Part shown: positions 1 through 7,533 of the stretch, piece by piece
Position numbering within the stretch: the stretch's first letter is position 1
Layout: each line of letters opens with the position of its first letter
From: an uncultured Lachnospiraceae bacterium
GTDB lineage: Bacteria; Bacillota; Clostridia; Lachnospirales; Lachnospiraceae
Direction: 5' to 3'
DNA: 56,929 bases
NCBI GenBank assembly: GCA_951800145.1
Contig: CATOJE010000017.1
Span: 1-56,929, forward strand
Program-made: the position numbers and the translations under genes
The notes under the pieces: model-generated
The model's input: only the letters and a program-made list of their open reading frames with translations
Database searches by the model: none
What the model was told of the DNA's origin: nothing

Positions 1-112
1 GCACCGCTACGCTTTCGGCGGAGCGAGAGCGCGGTGACGTTGGGACCCGGCTGCTGGGGCGCGTAGCTTCCCGGCGAATATGCGCCTGCACCGATACCCT
101 GAAAACTCGGGA

Positions 113-215
113 TCCCTAACGGGTAACGACACACACTTGCCAGCGAATCCTACCGGGCTGCGACACACACTCAGCCAGCGAATCCTACCGGGCTGCGACA
201 CACACTCAGCCAGCG
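113..215. repeat. 35-bp tandem repeat, two full copies plus degenerate ends
   Basis: A 35-bp unit beginning CAGCGAATCC at 141 repeats identically at 176, and its first five bases recur at 211. A degraded copy with an indel lies just upstream (about 113-140). The run lies downstream of the DUF5722 gene stop. Bases 1-112 hold nothing I can assign; the reading frame through the repeat has low-complexity Arg/Ser/Gly composition and no ribosome binding site. Confidence 0.8.
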
Positions 216-255
216 CTTCCCCAGACTTTCGCGATCACAAAGAGCCCGCGGATGT

Positions 256-1944
256 CTAATTCTGCGTCCGCTTCTCCAGCCCTCTCCAGCGAAAATCCGG
301 AATTACATCGTACCAGTGGTCAATCCCTAAAAGCTCCTTGGCAAACCTTGTAGCCTCCAGCGTCTTTGCACTCTTGTCAATATTCCGGTACACCTCGTAG
401 CTCTTCTTCATCCTGGTGGCCACACTGGCCTCCTGGTTCATATCGCATTGATACAGTCCGAAGCAGGCGGAAAGCCTGGCCTCTGAGGGTGCGTCCACCT
501 GGCGGCTCATAATAAATGCGTCGATGTAAGGGTTGCTGTCTGCAATATAATAGGCATAGGCGATGGCCGCCGCCTGAAGATCCTCGCAGCTGCCTCTGGT
601 GCCGCTGACAGAAGTAAAGCCCTGCTCCGACAGGATGATGTGCCGCACCTGACCGGAGGCGGTTAGCAGCTCTGGCTTCTGGAAATAATCTGTCAGCACA
701 CCCAGATTGCTGATATTAATAATCGGCGACTGATCCGTCCAGTTCACCAGCCCGGTAGCCTCGTCATCCCAGAACTCCGGCTCTGTCATAGGGAAGGAAT
801 AGGGGTGATAGGCCAGATTCCAGTCGATCTGTCCTCCCGCCTGGATCCTGGCATTAAAGCTGTCCACAATCTCCTTAGCCCCATATTTGGTGGTGCCATT
901 GCCATTATAATTCCAGTAGAAGTCTGTGGAGAAGTACACCCGGTCATTAGCACTGGTGCTTTTAATGGCTGTGTAGAATACACGGAAGGCCCGCTCATAT
1001 TCTGCCACATATTGCTCCAGGGCCATAGGGCCGATATAATTCCACTCCTGATTATTAATCTCATTGCCGATGATCCAGTTGGAAACCTTACCGTTCCCGA
1101 TGCCGCTGTAGTGCTCCGCCAGGAAGGAGGCGATGGCCTTGATATCCTCGAAGCCGGCCTGGGTGGAGGCGTTGAACATGTAATAGTTCACCCCTGCCTG
1201 CTGCTGTACCCCAGGATAGTAGAGATCCGGGGTGGCTGGATTCCAGCTGTTTAAGATCACGGCGGTTACTGACAGATCCTTGGCGGTCATATTCCGGACC
1301 ACCTTATCGTACTCGTCCAGCAAAGCTTTATTAAAGTGGTAGGTCTTCCCCTCATACTCATAGTCGATCCCGGATCCCAGGATAAACTGGAAGGGGAAAT
1401 TCACAATCACATGCTTCACGCCCAGATTAAAGGCATCATCCAGCATGGACGGCTCGATGAGCAGGCCCTTCTTTGTTAATGGGGCCTTAAAGGGGTTCTG
1501 ATTCTTTGCCACTGCTTCCGGATTCGTAATATAGGAGGGCTGGCTCACTGCCACATATTTCTCCCCGTCCCACACTGCAGTGACAAACTTCGAGTACAGG
1601 CGGCTGGCGGATGTATTCTGGTTCAAGGGAAGGGAAAAGGAAAACTCCGCCCCCTTCGATGCCGTAGCTGCATAGTCGATCCGCAGGCCGATGCCATCCT
1701 CCCAGGGCTGCAGCTCAAAGAGGTAAAACTGGCCGTCATTGGCCGAAAGGCCGCCCACATTCACCCCGGTTATCTGTACCTGATCTCCCTGAATCACTGT
1801 GGAGGTAATCACCTGCTCTGTGGGGATGATCGCCTCCGCCCGGGCGATTTTCACGCCGAAATTCAGCACCATCAAAAGAGCCGCCAGAGCGACCCAGAGA
1901 AGCGCGCCCAGCTTAGCCTTCACTTTTTCAAAAAAACCTTTCAT
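256..1944 (-). CDS. Secreted DUF5722 protein, probable clan GH-A glycosidase-like fold
   Basis: A 562-residue protein. It starts with a Lys-containing n-region and a hydrophobic segment ending near ARAEA, so it is exported. It continues with a beta-rich N-terminal part (about 35-150) and a TIM-barrel-like catalytic part. IIGNEINN, with Glu at about 295, and LSEQGF, with Glu at about 440, sit where clan GH-A glycosidases carry the acid/base and nucleophile. The family assignment (DUF5722) is from recognised sequence style; the glycosidase activity is inference. The start was chosen because GGAGG lies five bases upstream of ATG at 1944. The open frame continues to 2082, but that extension lies at or before the predicted transcription start. 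It is transcribed alone. Substrate unknown. Confidence 0.8.
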   Translation of the reverse strand: MKGFFEKVKAKLGALLWVALAALLMVLNFGVKIARAEAIIPTEQVITSTVIQGDQVQITGVNVGGLSANDGQFYLFELQPWEDGIGLRIDYAATASKGAEFSFSLPLNQNTSASRLYSKFVTAVWDGEKYVAVSQPSYITNPEAVAKNQNPFKAPLTKKGLLIEPSMLDDAFNLGVKHVIVNFPFQFILGSGIDYEYEGKTYHFNKALLDEYDKVVRNMTAKDLSVTAVILNSWNPATPDLYYPGVQQQAGVNYYMFNASTQAGFEDIKAIASFLAEHYSGIGNGKVSNWIIGNEINNQEWNYIGPMALEQYVAEYERAFRVFYTAIKSTSANDRVYFSTDFYWNYNGNGTTKYGAKEIVDSFNARIQAGGQIDWNLAYHPYSFPMTEPEFWDDEATGLVNWTDQSPIINISNLGVLTDYFQKPELLTASGQVRHIILSEQGFTSVSGTRGSCEDLQAAAIAYAYYIADSNPYIDAFIMSRQVDAPSEARLSACFGLYQCDMNQEASVATRMKKSYEVYRNIDKSAKTLEATRFAKELLGIDHWYDVIPDFRWRGLEKRTQN

Positions 1945-2088
1945 AATGTCCTCCATTCTCATGTCCGAGTGCTCTGTCCGAAAATCCGCCTGATACAGGC
2001 TTTTAAAGCTTTGCCAATGTACCGGCAGCACACTCTTCAGGAGAGCGCCAGTAAGCAGCAATCCTGCAGACGCTCTTACCATGAGCCT

Positions 2089-2116
2089 ATTATACGGGTT
2101 TTGCGAAAAAATGCAA
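2089..2116 (-). promoter_or_regulatory. Promoter of the DUF5722 gene
   Basis: On the minus strand TTGCAT (2111-2116) is followed after 16 bp by a perfect TATAAT (2089-2094). This gives a leader of about 140 nt and supports the downstream ATG at 1944 as the true start. Confidence 0.75.
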
Positions 2117-2250
2117 GGCCATTCCCCTTACAGTGTCTTACAGTTTCCTTAAATGGAACCTTGCGGCATTCGCCAAATGCTCGTGCATACCCACAGAGCA
2201 CTTAGCGCCACACTTGGCTCATTGCTCGAGGGAATAAACAGCAAAACTTT

Positions 2251-2916
2251 TTATAACTGCAGCATCCTCACCACATCCAGCGGATGCTCTGCCAGATACT
2301 TGGGATGGAATGCCTCCAGCTCCTCCCTTCCCCGAAATCCCCATGCCGCTCCCACTGCATCCAGCCCTGCATTTGCCGCGGTGCGCATATCTGTATTCGT
2401 ATCCCCCATGTACAGGCACTCCTCTGGCTTCATGCCCAGGGCCTTCATCACCAGAAAAGCTCCGGCTGGATCCGGTTTTTTCGGAATTCCCTCCTTCTCT
2501 CCCAGAATGTAATCAAAGTATCCCTTTCCATAAACCGCCTCTACATTCTCCACGCCCCGGTCATGAGGCTTATTGGTCAGCACTGCCAGCTTCATCCCGG
2601 ACGCCTTCATGGTGTCCAGCATCTGCCTCATCCCTTCGTAGGGCTCCAGCTGGTACAGACAGTTCTCCCGGAACAACGCCTGATAAATCGGAAAGGATTC
2701 CTCCAAATGTGTAAGTGCCTTGTCTCCGCAGGCCAAAAGGCTGCGCTCCATCTGCTTTTGATACCCGTCACCCACGATTTTCTTCATCTGATCCTCTGTC
2801 AGCGGGCCCAGGCCAAACCGGGCCATAACCAGATTCGTGGTATAGGTCAGCGCATGGATGGTATTAATAATCGTTCCGTCTAAATCAAAAATACAACATT
2901 GATAAATATGCTTCAT
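2251..2916 (-). CDS. HAD-superfamily hydrolase, phosphoglycolate phosphatase-like
   Basis: A 221-residue cytosolic protein with all HAD motifs: FDLDGTI near residue 10 (nucleophile Asp and general acid Asp), the VLTNKP Thr motif in the middle, the KKPDP Lys motif, and the GDTNTD acidic motif near residue 170. An alpha-helical cap lies between motifs I and II, as in the Gph/PGMB subfamily. The exact phosphate-ester substrate cannot be read from the sequence. The start at 2916 was chosen because GGAGG sits 9 bases upstream; a longer start at 2937 has a poorly spaced site. It is a single gene with its own promoter, divergent from the small plus-strand gene at 3117. Confidence 0.88.
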   Translation of the reverse strand: MKHIYQCCIFDLDGTIINTIHALTYTTNLVMARFGLGPLTEDQMKKIVGDGYQKQMERSLLACGDKALTHLEESFPIYQALFRENCLYQLEPYEGMRQMLDTMKASGMKLAVLTNKPHDRGVENVEAVYGKGYFDYILGEKEGIPKKPDPAGAFLVMKALGMKPEECLYMGDTNTDMRTAANAGLDAVGAAWGFRGREELEAFHPKYLAEHPLDVVRMLQL

Positions 2917-3003
2917 CTGTCTTATCCTCCGCCACATTCACCTTCGCTCAAACCCCTCCAGGAGATTCCATTTGTCTGCCATCTGCCGGGGTAAGCTGGG
3001 TTT

Positions 3004-3032
3004 ATTTTACTACAGATAAAGAAAGTTTGCAA
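3004..3032 (-). promoter_or_regulatory. Promoter of the HAD hydrolase gene
   Basis: Minus strand TTGCAA (3027-3032), 17 bp, TAAAAT (3004-3009). It is divergent from, and about 15 bp from, the promoter at 3048-3076. Confidence 0.65.
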
Positions 3033-3047
3033 AGAATTTTATTCTCA

Positions 3048-3076
3048 TTTACATGATTCCAGCTTTTTGGTATACT
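3048..3076 (+). promoter_or_regulatory. Promoter of the 57-residue small gene
   Basis: TTTACA (3048-3053), 17 bp, TATACT (3071-3076), with a TGG just before the -10 (extended -10). The predicted transcript start is about 34 nt before the ATG at 3117. Confidence 0.75.
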
Positions 3077-3116
3077 ATTAATTACTACCATTGCATTAAT
3101 CTGAGCGGGAGGTGAC

Positions 3117-3290
3117 ATGATGCCAACAAATGAAAAAGAATATAATGGTTATTTATTTGATCAGCTGTCTTTATTAGAGCGGCTGGAACGTGTTGCAGAA
3201 AAAGAAGGGGCTACCGCTGTCCTGGCTGAAATTGCATTTGAGCGGAAGCAGGTAGAGCGAAAGCTATACCAAAATCCACCGCTGGCATAA
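3117..3290 (+). CDS. Small charged protein of 57 residues, unknown function
   Basis: ATG ATG start, 57 codons, stop TAA at 3288-3290. It is preceded by GGGAGGTGAC, an excellent ribosome binding site, and by a near-consensus promoter. The protein is hydrophilic with two predicted amphipathic helices (about LLERLERVAEKEG and AEIAFERKQVERKL). It has no cysteine, signal peptide or membrane segment. I do not recognise the family. A perfect hairpin follows the stop. It is a short but convincingly expressed gene because promoter, binding site, start, stop and hairpin are all in register. It could be a small regulatory or antitoxin-like protein, but nothing in the sequence proves this. Confidence 0.72.
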   Translation: MMPTNEKEYNGYLFDQLSLLERLERVAEKEGATAVLAEIAFERKQVERKLYQNPPLA

Positions 3291-3295
3291 GGATT

Positions 3296-3319
3296 CAGGC
3301 GGACATTTTTGTCCGCCTG
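3296..3319 (+). terminator. Hairpin after the small gene
   Basis: CAGGCGGACA and its exact complement TGTCCGCCTG flank a 4-nt loop. The T-rich stretch (TATATTTTTTG) comes about 12 nt later rather than directly, so termination may be inefficient. GCTGTATATTT is repeated three times in 3327-3363. Confidence 0.55.
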
Positions 3320-3373
3320 GCGGGAGCTGTATATTTTTTGCTGTATATTTGCTGTATATTTTTTAATTTCTCA

Positions 3374-3402
3374 TTTACAAATGTAACTTTTTATGCTATA
3401 CT
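3374..3402 (+). promoter_or_regulatory. Promoter of tRNA-Ala
   Basis: TTTACA (3374-3379), 17 bp, TATACT (3397-3402) with TGC before the -10. The transcript start would be a few bases before the tRNA 5' end at 3413. Confidence 0.75.
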
Positions 3403-3412
3403 ATTTTTGTTT

Positions 3413-3485
3413 GGGGCATTAGCGCAGCTGGGAGCGCGCCACACTGGCAGTGTGGAGGCCACGGGTTCGAGTCCCGTATGCTCCA
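3413..3485 (+). tRNA. tRNA-Ala (anticodon GGC)
   Basis: Full cloverleaf. The acceptor GGGGCAT pairs with ATGCTCC with one G:U. The anticodon stem CCACA/TGTGG encloses loop CTGGCAG, giving anticodon GGC. The T arm is ACGGG-TTCGAGT-CCCGT and the discriminator is A. The 3' CCA is not encoded (the sequence continues TTACTTG). Confidence 0.96.
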
Positions 3486-3521
3486 TTACTTGTGAGTCAT
3501 CCGCCAGGATGACTTGTCTGC

Positions 3522-3562
3522 GCAGACGCTTACGAACGAAGTTCGTATTGGAATGCGTCTGC
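3522..3562. repeat. 41-bp palindrome downstream of tRNA-Ala
   Basis: Outer arms GCAGACGC and GCGTCTGC enclose a perfect inner hairpin, TACGAAC-GAA-GTTCGTA. It sits between two imperfect copies of the sequence following the tRNA end (TGCTCCATTaCTTGT at 3479 and TGCTCCATTcCTTGT at 3560). It resembles a small palindromic insertion. Confidence 0.65.
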
Positions 3563-3574
3563 TCCATTCCTTGT

Positions 3575-3598
3575 AAGCCGTCCGGATGGACGGCTTTT
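3575..3598 (+). terminator. Terminator of the tRNA-Ala transcript
   Basis: AAGCCGTCC-GGAT-GGACGGCTT followed by TTCT. A second hairpin of the same design without a U tract (AGTCATCC-GCCA-GGATGACT) lies at 3495-3514, directly after the tRNA. Confidence 0.75.
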
Positions 3599-3704
3599 CT
3601 CCATGGCAACCCGAATAACCAGTGTACTGCCCTGGCCATGGGTTTGTTGTAGTCGTTCAGTTATTATTTAACCAAATTAAAATACTCTGCACCCCTTCCT
3701 ATAG

Positions 3705-5111
3705 CTATCCCGGTTCCTCACACAGCAGCAGATCATCCCGGGTTTTGGCAAGCTGCCTTAATTCCTCTGTAAACCCAGCTACACCAAACAGCACATACCA
3801 CACATGGCGGTCATGCTTTTTCCAATCCACAAAGGAGGCCTTTGCTTCCAGGCTGCGCAGAACGCCTATGTCCACCGGCTCCTGCCAAAACTTACACTCA
3901 CCAAGGATAAGGTTATGTCCATCTGGGTCGACGGCGGCGATGTCAATCTCCTCATGTGCATCCCACCAGCGGCCGATTTTTGAAAAGTGGAATGGCCAGC
4001 AGTCTTCGGCATTCAAATCCCACATCCGTTCCCGGCACACATCCTCATATACATAGGCTGTATGAGCGCTGACAAGGCTTTTTTGAATTTTGCTCATAAC
4101 GATACGGCTGTTGCCGCTCTCGATGAAGCTGCGGTTTGGATACACAAAAGCAAACCAAAAGCGAATATAATTATCCTTAATCTTATAAAGTCCCTTTTTA
4201 CTTGTCTCCGGGTTTTCCTCTGTGACAGGAACCTCCCGCTCCACAAGATCCAAATCTATCAGTGTTTTCAGGTATTTCGTCAGCCCGGTTGCTTTTACCT
4301 CCAGTATGGACGCGATGGCTGACAGTCTGCTGTTGCCTGCGGCAATCGCTTTTATGATGGAAAAATAGCTGCCAATCTCCGATACCTCCTGCTTAAGCAG
4401 GAAATTAGGCTCGTCGTACAGATAGCCGGAGCGGTTGAGCACATTGCGCTCAATGGCAGTGTAGATGTCTTTGCTCTCGGTAAACAGCTGGATATATTTA
4501 GGAACGCCGCCGGTAATTGCGTACATCTCGATCCGTTCACGGCGGTTTTTATGGGGAAAAAACTCTGCATAATGCCGGAAAGGAATCTGCGTCAGCCGGA
4601 TCTGGGCCGTGTGCCGTCCGTACAGCGGGCTATGATAGGCCAGTGTCTGGGACTCCATCATGGAGATGAGGGAACCGCACAAAATCACCATGACCGGGCA
4701 GTGCTTCAGATTTTCTTCCCAAATTCTCTGGAATACAGACGGGAAGGCCGGATTTGATTTTCCAATATACTGAAACTCATCTATGACGATCACAGGCTTG
4801 CTTTCAAAGGGTGTCTCTATAATCGCCCGGAAGATCACATCCCAGCTTTTCACATCCGCATTTCGCAGCAGATCACTATTGATAAACTCCGCTGCCTTAT
4901 CCTTAAAGGCCAGCCGGTTTTGTACCTCCGATTCCTCACTGGCTAAAAAGAACAAAGCTTTTTTATCCCTGATAAACTGGGAGATCAGCGTAGTCTTGCC
5001 TACTCTGCGCCGTCCATACAGCACCACAAGGGCGCTGCCCCTTCGCTGGTATTCACTTTGCAGGGTTTCCATCTCTGCCTCACGATCTACGAACCGTTCC
5101 ACATTCTTCAC
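3705..5111 (-). CDS. Arch_ATPase/DUF234-type ATP-binding protein
   Basis: A 468-residue protein. The N-terminus FVDREAEMETLQ is followed by the Walker A motif GRRRVGKTT (about 33-41) and Walker B VIVIDEFQY (about 107-115): a STAND/archaeal-type ATPase core. A winged-helix middle comes next, then a C-terminal DUF234 domain with EIDIAAV and GECKFW (about 395-410), a PD-(D/E)XK nuclease-like D...ExK arrangement. These ATPases are widespread in Clostridia and archaea; the biological role is unknown, with defence or mobile-element association often suggested. The start appears to be GTG at 5109-5111 because no in-frame ATG precedes the conserved N-terminus; the binding site (AGCGAG) is weak. An inverted repeat lies 16 bp upstream. 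Single gene, no operon partner. Confidence 0.82.
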   Translation of the reverse strand: MKNVERFVDREAEMETLQSEYQRRGSALVVLYGRRRVGKTTLISQFIRDKKALFFLASEESEVQNRLAFKDKAAEFINSDLLRNADVKSWDVIFRAIIETPFESKPVIVIDEFQYIGKSNPAFPSVFQRIWEENLKHCPVMVILCGSLISMMESQTLAYHSPLYGRHTAQIRLTQIPFRHYAEFFPHKNRRERIEMYAITGGVPKYIQLFTESKDIYTAIERNVLNRSGYLYDEPNFLLKQEVSEIGSYFSIIKAIAAGNSRLSAIASILEVKATGLTKYLKTLIDLDLVEREVPVTEENPETSKKGLYKIKDNYIRFWFAFVYPNRSFIESGNSRIVMSKIQKSLVSAHTAYVYEDVCRERMWDLNAEDCWPFHFSKIGRWWDAHEEIDIAAVDPDGHNLILGECKFWQEPVDIGVLRSLEAKASFVDWKKHDRHVWYVLFGVAGFTEELRQLAKTRDDLLLCEEPG

Positions 5112-5126
5112 CTCGCTTTTTTATTT

Positions 5127-5179
5127 GAGCACTTTCGGAAACTCTTCGTGCCCAAGCAAGAGTTTTTCCGAAAGTGCTC
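5127..5179. repeat. Inverted-repeat element, short copy
   Basis: Left arm GAGCACTTTCGGAAACTCTT (5127-5146) pairs with 5158-5179 apart from two extra A; the loop is CGTGCCCAAGC. The left arm plus loop matches the left end of the 163-bp palindrome at 14789 with only two or three differences over about 27 bp. It lies directly upstream of the ATPase start codon. Confidence 0.8.
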
Positions 5180-5224
5180 CGTTTATATTATACTCCAAAT
5201 TATAATAATCGCAAGCATAATATA

Positions 5225-5270
5225 AAAAGGTACTGCCCGATCCTCTAATCGAAGGACCAGGCAGTACCTG
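5225..5270 (-). terminator. Terminator of the rnf operon
   Basis: GGTACTGCC (5229-5237) pairs with GGCAGTACC, with further pairing of GATCCT and AGGACC inside. In the minus-strand direction it is followed by TTTTTATA. It lies 18 bp after the rnfB stop. The opposite side has TGTATTTTTTC, so it may act in both directions. Confidence 0.85.
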
Positions 5271-5287
5271 TATTTTTTCTCTCTACC

Positions 5288-6073
5288 CTACAAAATCACC
5301 TTAGACGGACACTTCGCCGCACACTTCCCGCAGTTGGTGCACAGATTGTAATCAATCACCGCCACATTATTATCCATGTGGATGGCGCCTGCCTCGCACT
5401 GCTTGGTGCAGAGGGTACAGCCGATACAGCCATTGTCACATTTGGCCTTTACGTCCTTGCCCTTATCATGGGAGGAACACTGCACCAGATGCTCCGCCTT
5501 ATAGGGCACCAGCTCGATCAGGCGGTTAGGACAGGCCGCTACGCACTTACCGCAAGCCACGCACTTCTCCTTATCCACCACAGCCACGCCGTCCACCACA
5601 TGGATGGCGTCAAACTGGCAGGCCTTTACGCAGCTGCCGTAGCCCATACACCCGTAGGCGCAGGCCTTCTCCCCTGCCCCGGGAACCACGGCCACCTTGC
5701 TGCAGTCATCGATGCCGTAATAATTATACTGCACTCTCGTCTTGTCGCAGGTGCCCTTACACTTTACAAAGGCCACCTTCTTATCGGAGCTGCCGCTCTC
5801 CACACCCATGATGGCGGCAATCTTATCCGCCACAGCCGGGCCGCCTACGGGACATCCGTTTACCGGAGCCGTGCCGGCGGCGATGGCAGCAGCCAGTCCG
5901 TCACATCCCGGGAAGCCGCAGCCGCCGCAGTTATTGCCGGGCAGCTCGGCGCGGACCAGGATTTCCTTTTCATCTACTTCTACCTTAAACGCTTCACTGG
6001 CAATCCCAAGGAGCACACCGATAATGATACCGATCGCACCGATGATGACCGCCGCTAAAAGCAAACCTGTCAT
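5288..6073 (-). CDS. rnfB: Rnf complex subunit B, iron-sulfur electron carrier
   Basis: 261 residues. An N-terminal membrane anchor (about 3-25) is followed by the CGGCGFPGCDG cluster motif (about 48-60), a clostridial-type cysteine-rich middle, and ferredoxin-type motifs CVACGKCVAACP (about 168), CIGCTLCTKQC (about 216) and CTNCGKCAAKCP (about 244). In known Rnf complexes RnfB is the entry point for electrons from reduced ferredoxin. The ATG at 6073 has GGAGG at 9-nt spacing; the ATG two codons upstream (6079) has only 3 nt and is less likely. It is the last gene of the operon, 12-18 bp after rnfA, with a strong terminator behind it. Confidence 0.95.
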   Translation of the reverse strand: MTGLLLAAVIIGAIGIIIGVLLGIASEAFKVEVDEKEILVRAELPGNNCGGCGFPGCDGLAAAIAAGTAPVNGCPVGGPAVADKIAAIMGVESGSSDKKVAFVKCKGTCDKTRVQYNYYGIDDCSKVAVVPGAGEKACAYGCMGYGSCVKACQFDAIHVVDGVAVVDKEKCVACGKCVAACPNRLIELVPYKAEHLVQCSSHDKGKDVKAKCDNGCIGCTLCTKQCEAGAIHMDNNVAVIDYNLCTNCGKCAAKCPSKVIL

Positions 6074-6091
6074 ATTCATCTTCCTCCCTAA

Positions 6092-6667
6092 TTAAATCAG
6101 CCCTGAGAAGCCTAAGAACGCAATCGCCATCAGACCGGAGGTAATCAAAACGATTGGAGACCCCTGGAAATTAAATGGGATATCATTATCCTCAATGCTC
6201 TCGCGGATGCTTGCCAGTAATACAATGGCGATGGTAAAGCCCACTGCCGTACCCACACCATTGGCCACGCTGAAAATGAAATTGTAGCCCTTCTGCACAT
6301 TGGTCAGAGCTGCGCCTAATACAGCACAGTTGGTGGTAATCAGAGGCAGGAATACGCCCAGTGCCTGGTACAGGGAGGGTACATTCTTCTTTAAGAACAT
6401 CTCCACGAACTGAACCAACGCCGCGATTACCAGGATGAAGGCGATGGTCTGCAGGTACTCCAGGTGCAGAGGCACCAGCACCAGGGAATATACCAGGTTC
6501 GTAGCAATACATGCTAATGTAATAACAAAGATAACAGCCCCGCCCATACCGATGGAGGTATCTACCTTCTTGGATACACCAAGGAAGGGGCAAAGACCCT
6601 GGAACTGGCTCAGGATGATGTTATTCACCAGAGCAGATCCCACGATAATTAAAATCAATTCTTTCAT
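6092..6667 (-). CDS. rnfA: Rnf complex membrane subunit A
   Basis: 191 residues, six predicted membrane helices, starting MKELILIIVGSALVNNII. It carries GLCPFLGVSKK early and NCAVLGAAL in the second half; the Cys in each is the conserved pair that holds an intramembrane iron-sulfur cluster together with RnfE in studied Rnf/Nqr complexes. The length is that of the family. GGAGG precedes the ATG by 9 nt. It follows rnfE with a 13-bp gap. Confidence 0.95.
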   Translation of the reverse strand: MKELILIIVGSALVNNIILSQFQGLCPFLGVSKKVDTSIGMGGAVIFVITLACIATNLVYSLVLVPLHLEYLQTIAFILVIAALVQFVEMFLKKNVPSLYQALGVFLPLITTNCAVLGAALTNVQKGYNFIFSVANGVGTAVGFTIAIVLLASIRESIEDNDIPFNFQGSPIVLITSGLMAIAFLGFSGLI

Positions 6668-6680
6668 CTACCCTGTCCTC

Positions 6681-7520
6681 CTATTCTCCAGCTTTCTCTG
6701 TCCCGGCCGCGTCGGCTGCTGCAGCTGCCTGGGCGGCCTTCTTTGCTTCTGCTTCCTTCTTTGCGGCTGCTGCCTTTAAGGCTGCCTCCTTTTTCGCCTG
6801 GGCTGCCTTCTCCTCTTCCTTCCTGCGGATCTCTTCCAATGTAGAGTGGTTGGATGCACAGGCTAAGCCGTTACAGCTGGCGCAGTTGCCGCCGCATGCC
6901 AGGGAGGACTTGGGAGCAGAGCCATTGGTTGCAGAAGGAGCTTTAAACTTATTCTGCAGAGCGGTAAGACCTGCCAGCACGAAGAATGCGCCGGGGGCCA
7001 GGCCGAAGATGGTGATCCGGAAATCCTCCGGGATAAACTCCATCCCGAATACCGCGCCGCCTCCTAAGATCTCGCGGAAGATGGCGATACAGGTCAAGCC
7101 TACGGTAAAACCAAGTCCCATGCCGATGCCGTCAAAGGCAGACTCCACAACGCCGTTCTTTGCCGCATAGGCCTCTGCACGGCCAAGGATAATACAGTTT
7201 ACCACGATCAGGGGGATATAAATTCCCAGAGACTCATACAGGCTTGGAATATAGGCCTGCAGAAGCAGCTGAACGATGGTAACCAGTGATGCCACGATCA
7301 CTATATACGCCGGAATACGAACTCTGTCCGGGATAATCTTCCGCAGAGCGGAAATAATCAAGTTGGAGAAAACCAGAACCGCCGTGGTGGATAGTCCCAT
7401 GCCCACACCATTGATGGCTGTGGTGGTTACCGCCAAGGTCGGGCACATGCCCAGCATCAGGACGAAGGTCGGGTTTTCTTTAATAATACCGTTGTATAAA
7501 CGTTCTGCACATTTATTCAT
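6681..7520 (-). CDS. rnfE: Rnf complex membrane subunit E with Cys-rich C-terminal tail
   Basis: 279 residues. The first 190 or so are a standard RnfE: ENPTFVLMLGMCPTLAVT near the start and NCIILGRAEAYA after the middle, again the paired membrane cysteines, with about six helices. Unlike minimal RnfE there is an extension of roughly 80 residues: a CGGNCASCNGLAC motif (about 207-219) followed by a Lys/Ala/Glu-rich helix running to the end. Four closely spaced cysteines could bind a metal or iron-sulfur cluster (inference). The start at 7520 has AGGAGG at good spacing; the open frame runs on to 7574 inside rnfG. Confidence 0.94.
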   Translation of the reverse strand: MNKCAERLYNGIIKENPTFVLMLGMCPTLAVTTTAINGVGMGLSTTAVLVFSNLIISALRKIIPDRVRIPAYIVIVASLVTIVQLLLQAYIPSLYESLGIYIPLIVVNCIILGRAEAYAAKNGVVESAFDGIGMGLGFTVGLTCIAIFREILGGGAVFGMEFIPEDFRITIFGLAPGAFFVLAGLTALQNKFKAPSATNGSAPKSSLACGGNCASCNGLACASNHSTLEEIRRKEEEKAAQAKKEAALKAAAAKKEAEAKKAAQAAAAADAAGTEKAGE

Positions 7521-7533
7521 AGCTTCCCACCTC

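Noticed and set aside
7..201. 64-codon open frame on the minus strand through the 35-bp repeat
   Set aside because: Its sequence comes from the tandem repeat, it has no ribosome site, and it resembles no protein.
113..215. Possible CRISPR array (35-bp repeat)
   Set aside because: The units abut without spacers; the same applies to the 27-bp and 30-bp repeats inside the adhesin genes.
3413..3575. Integrative element at tRNA-Ala marked by repeated tRNA tail
   Set aside because: Only about 80 bp separate the two copies, with no integrase; too small to be an integrated element.
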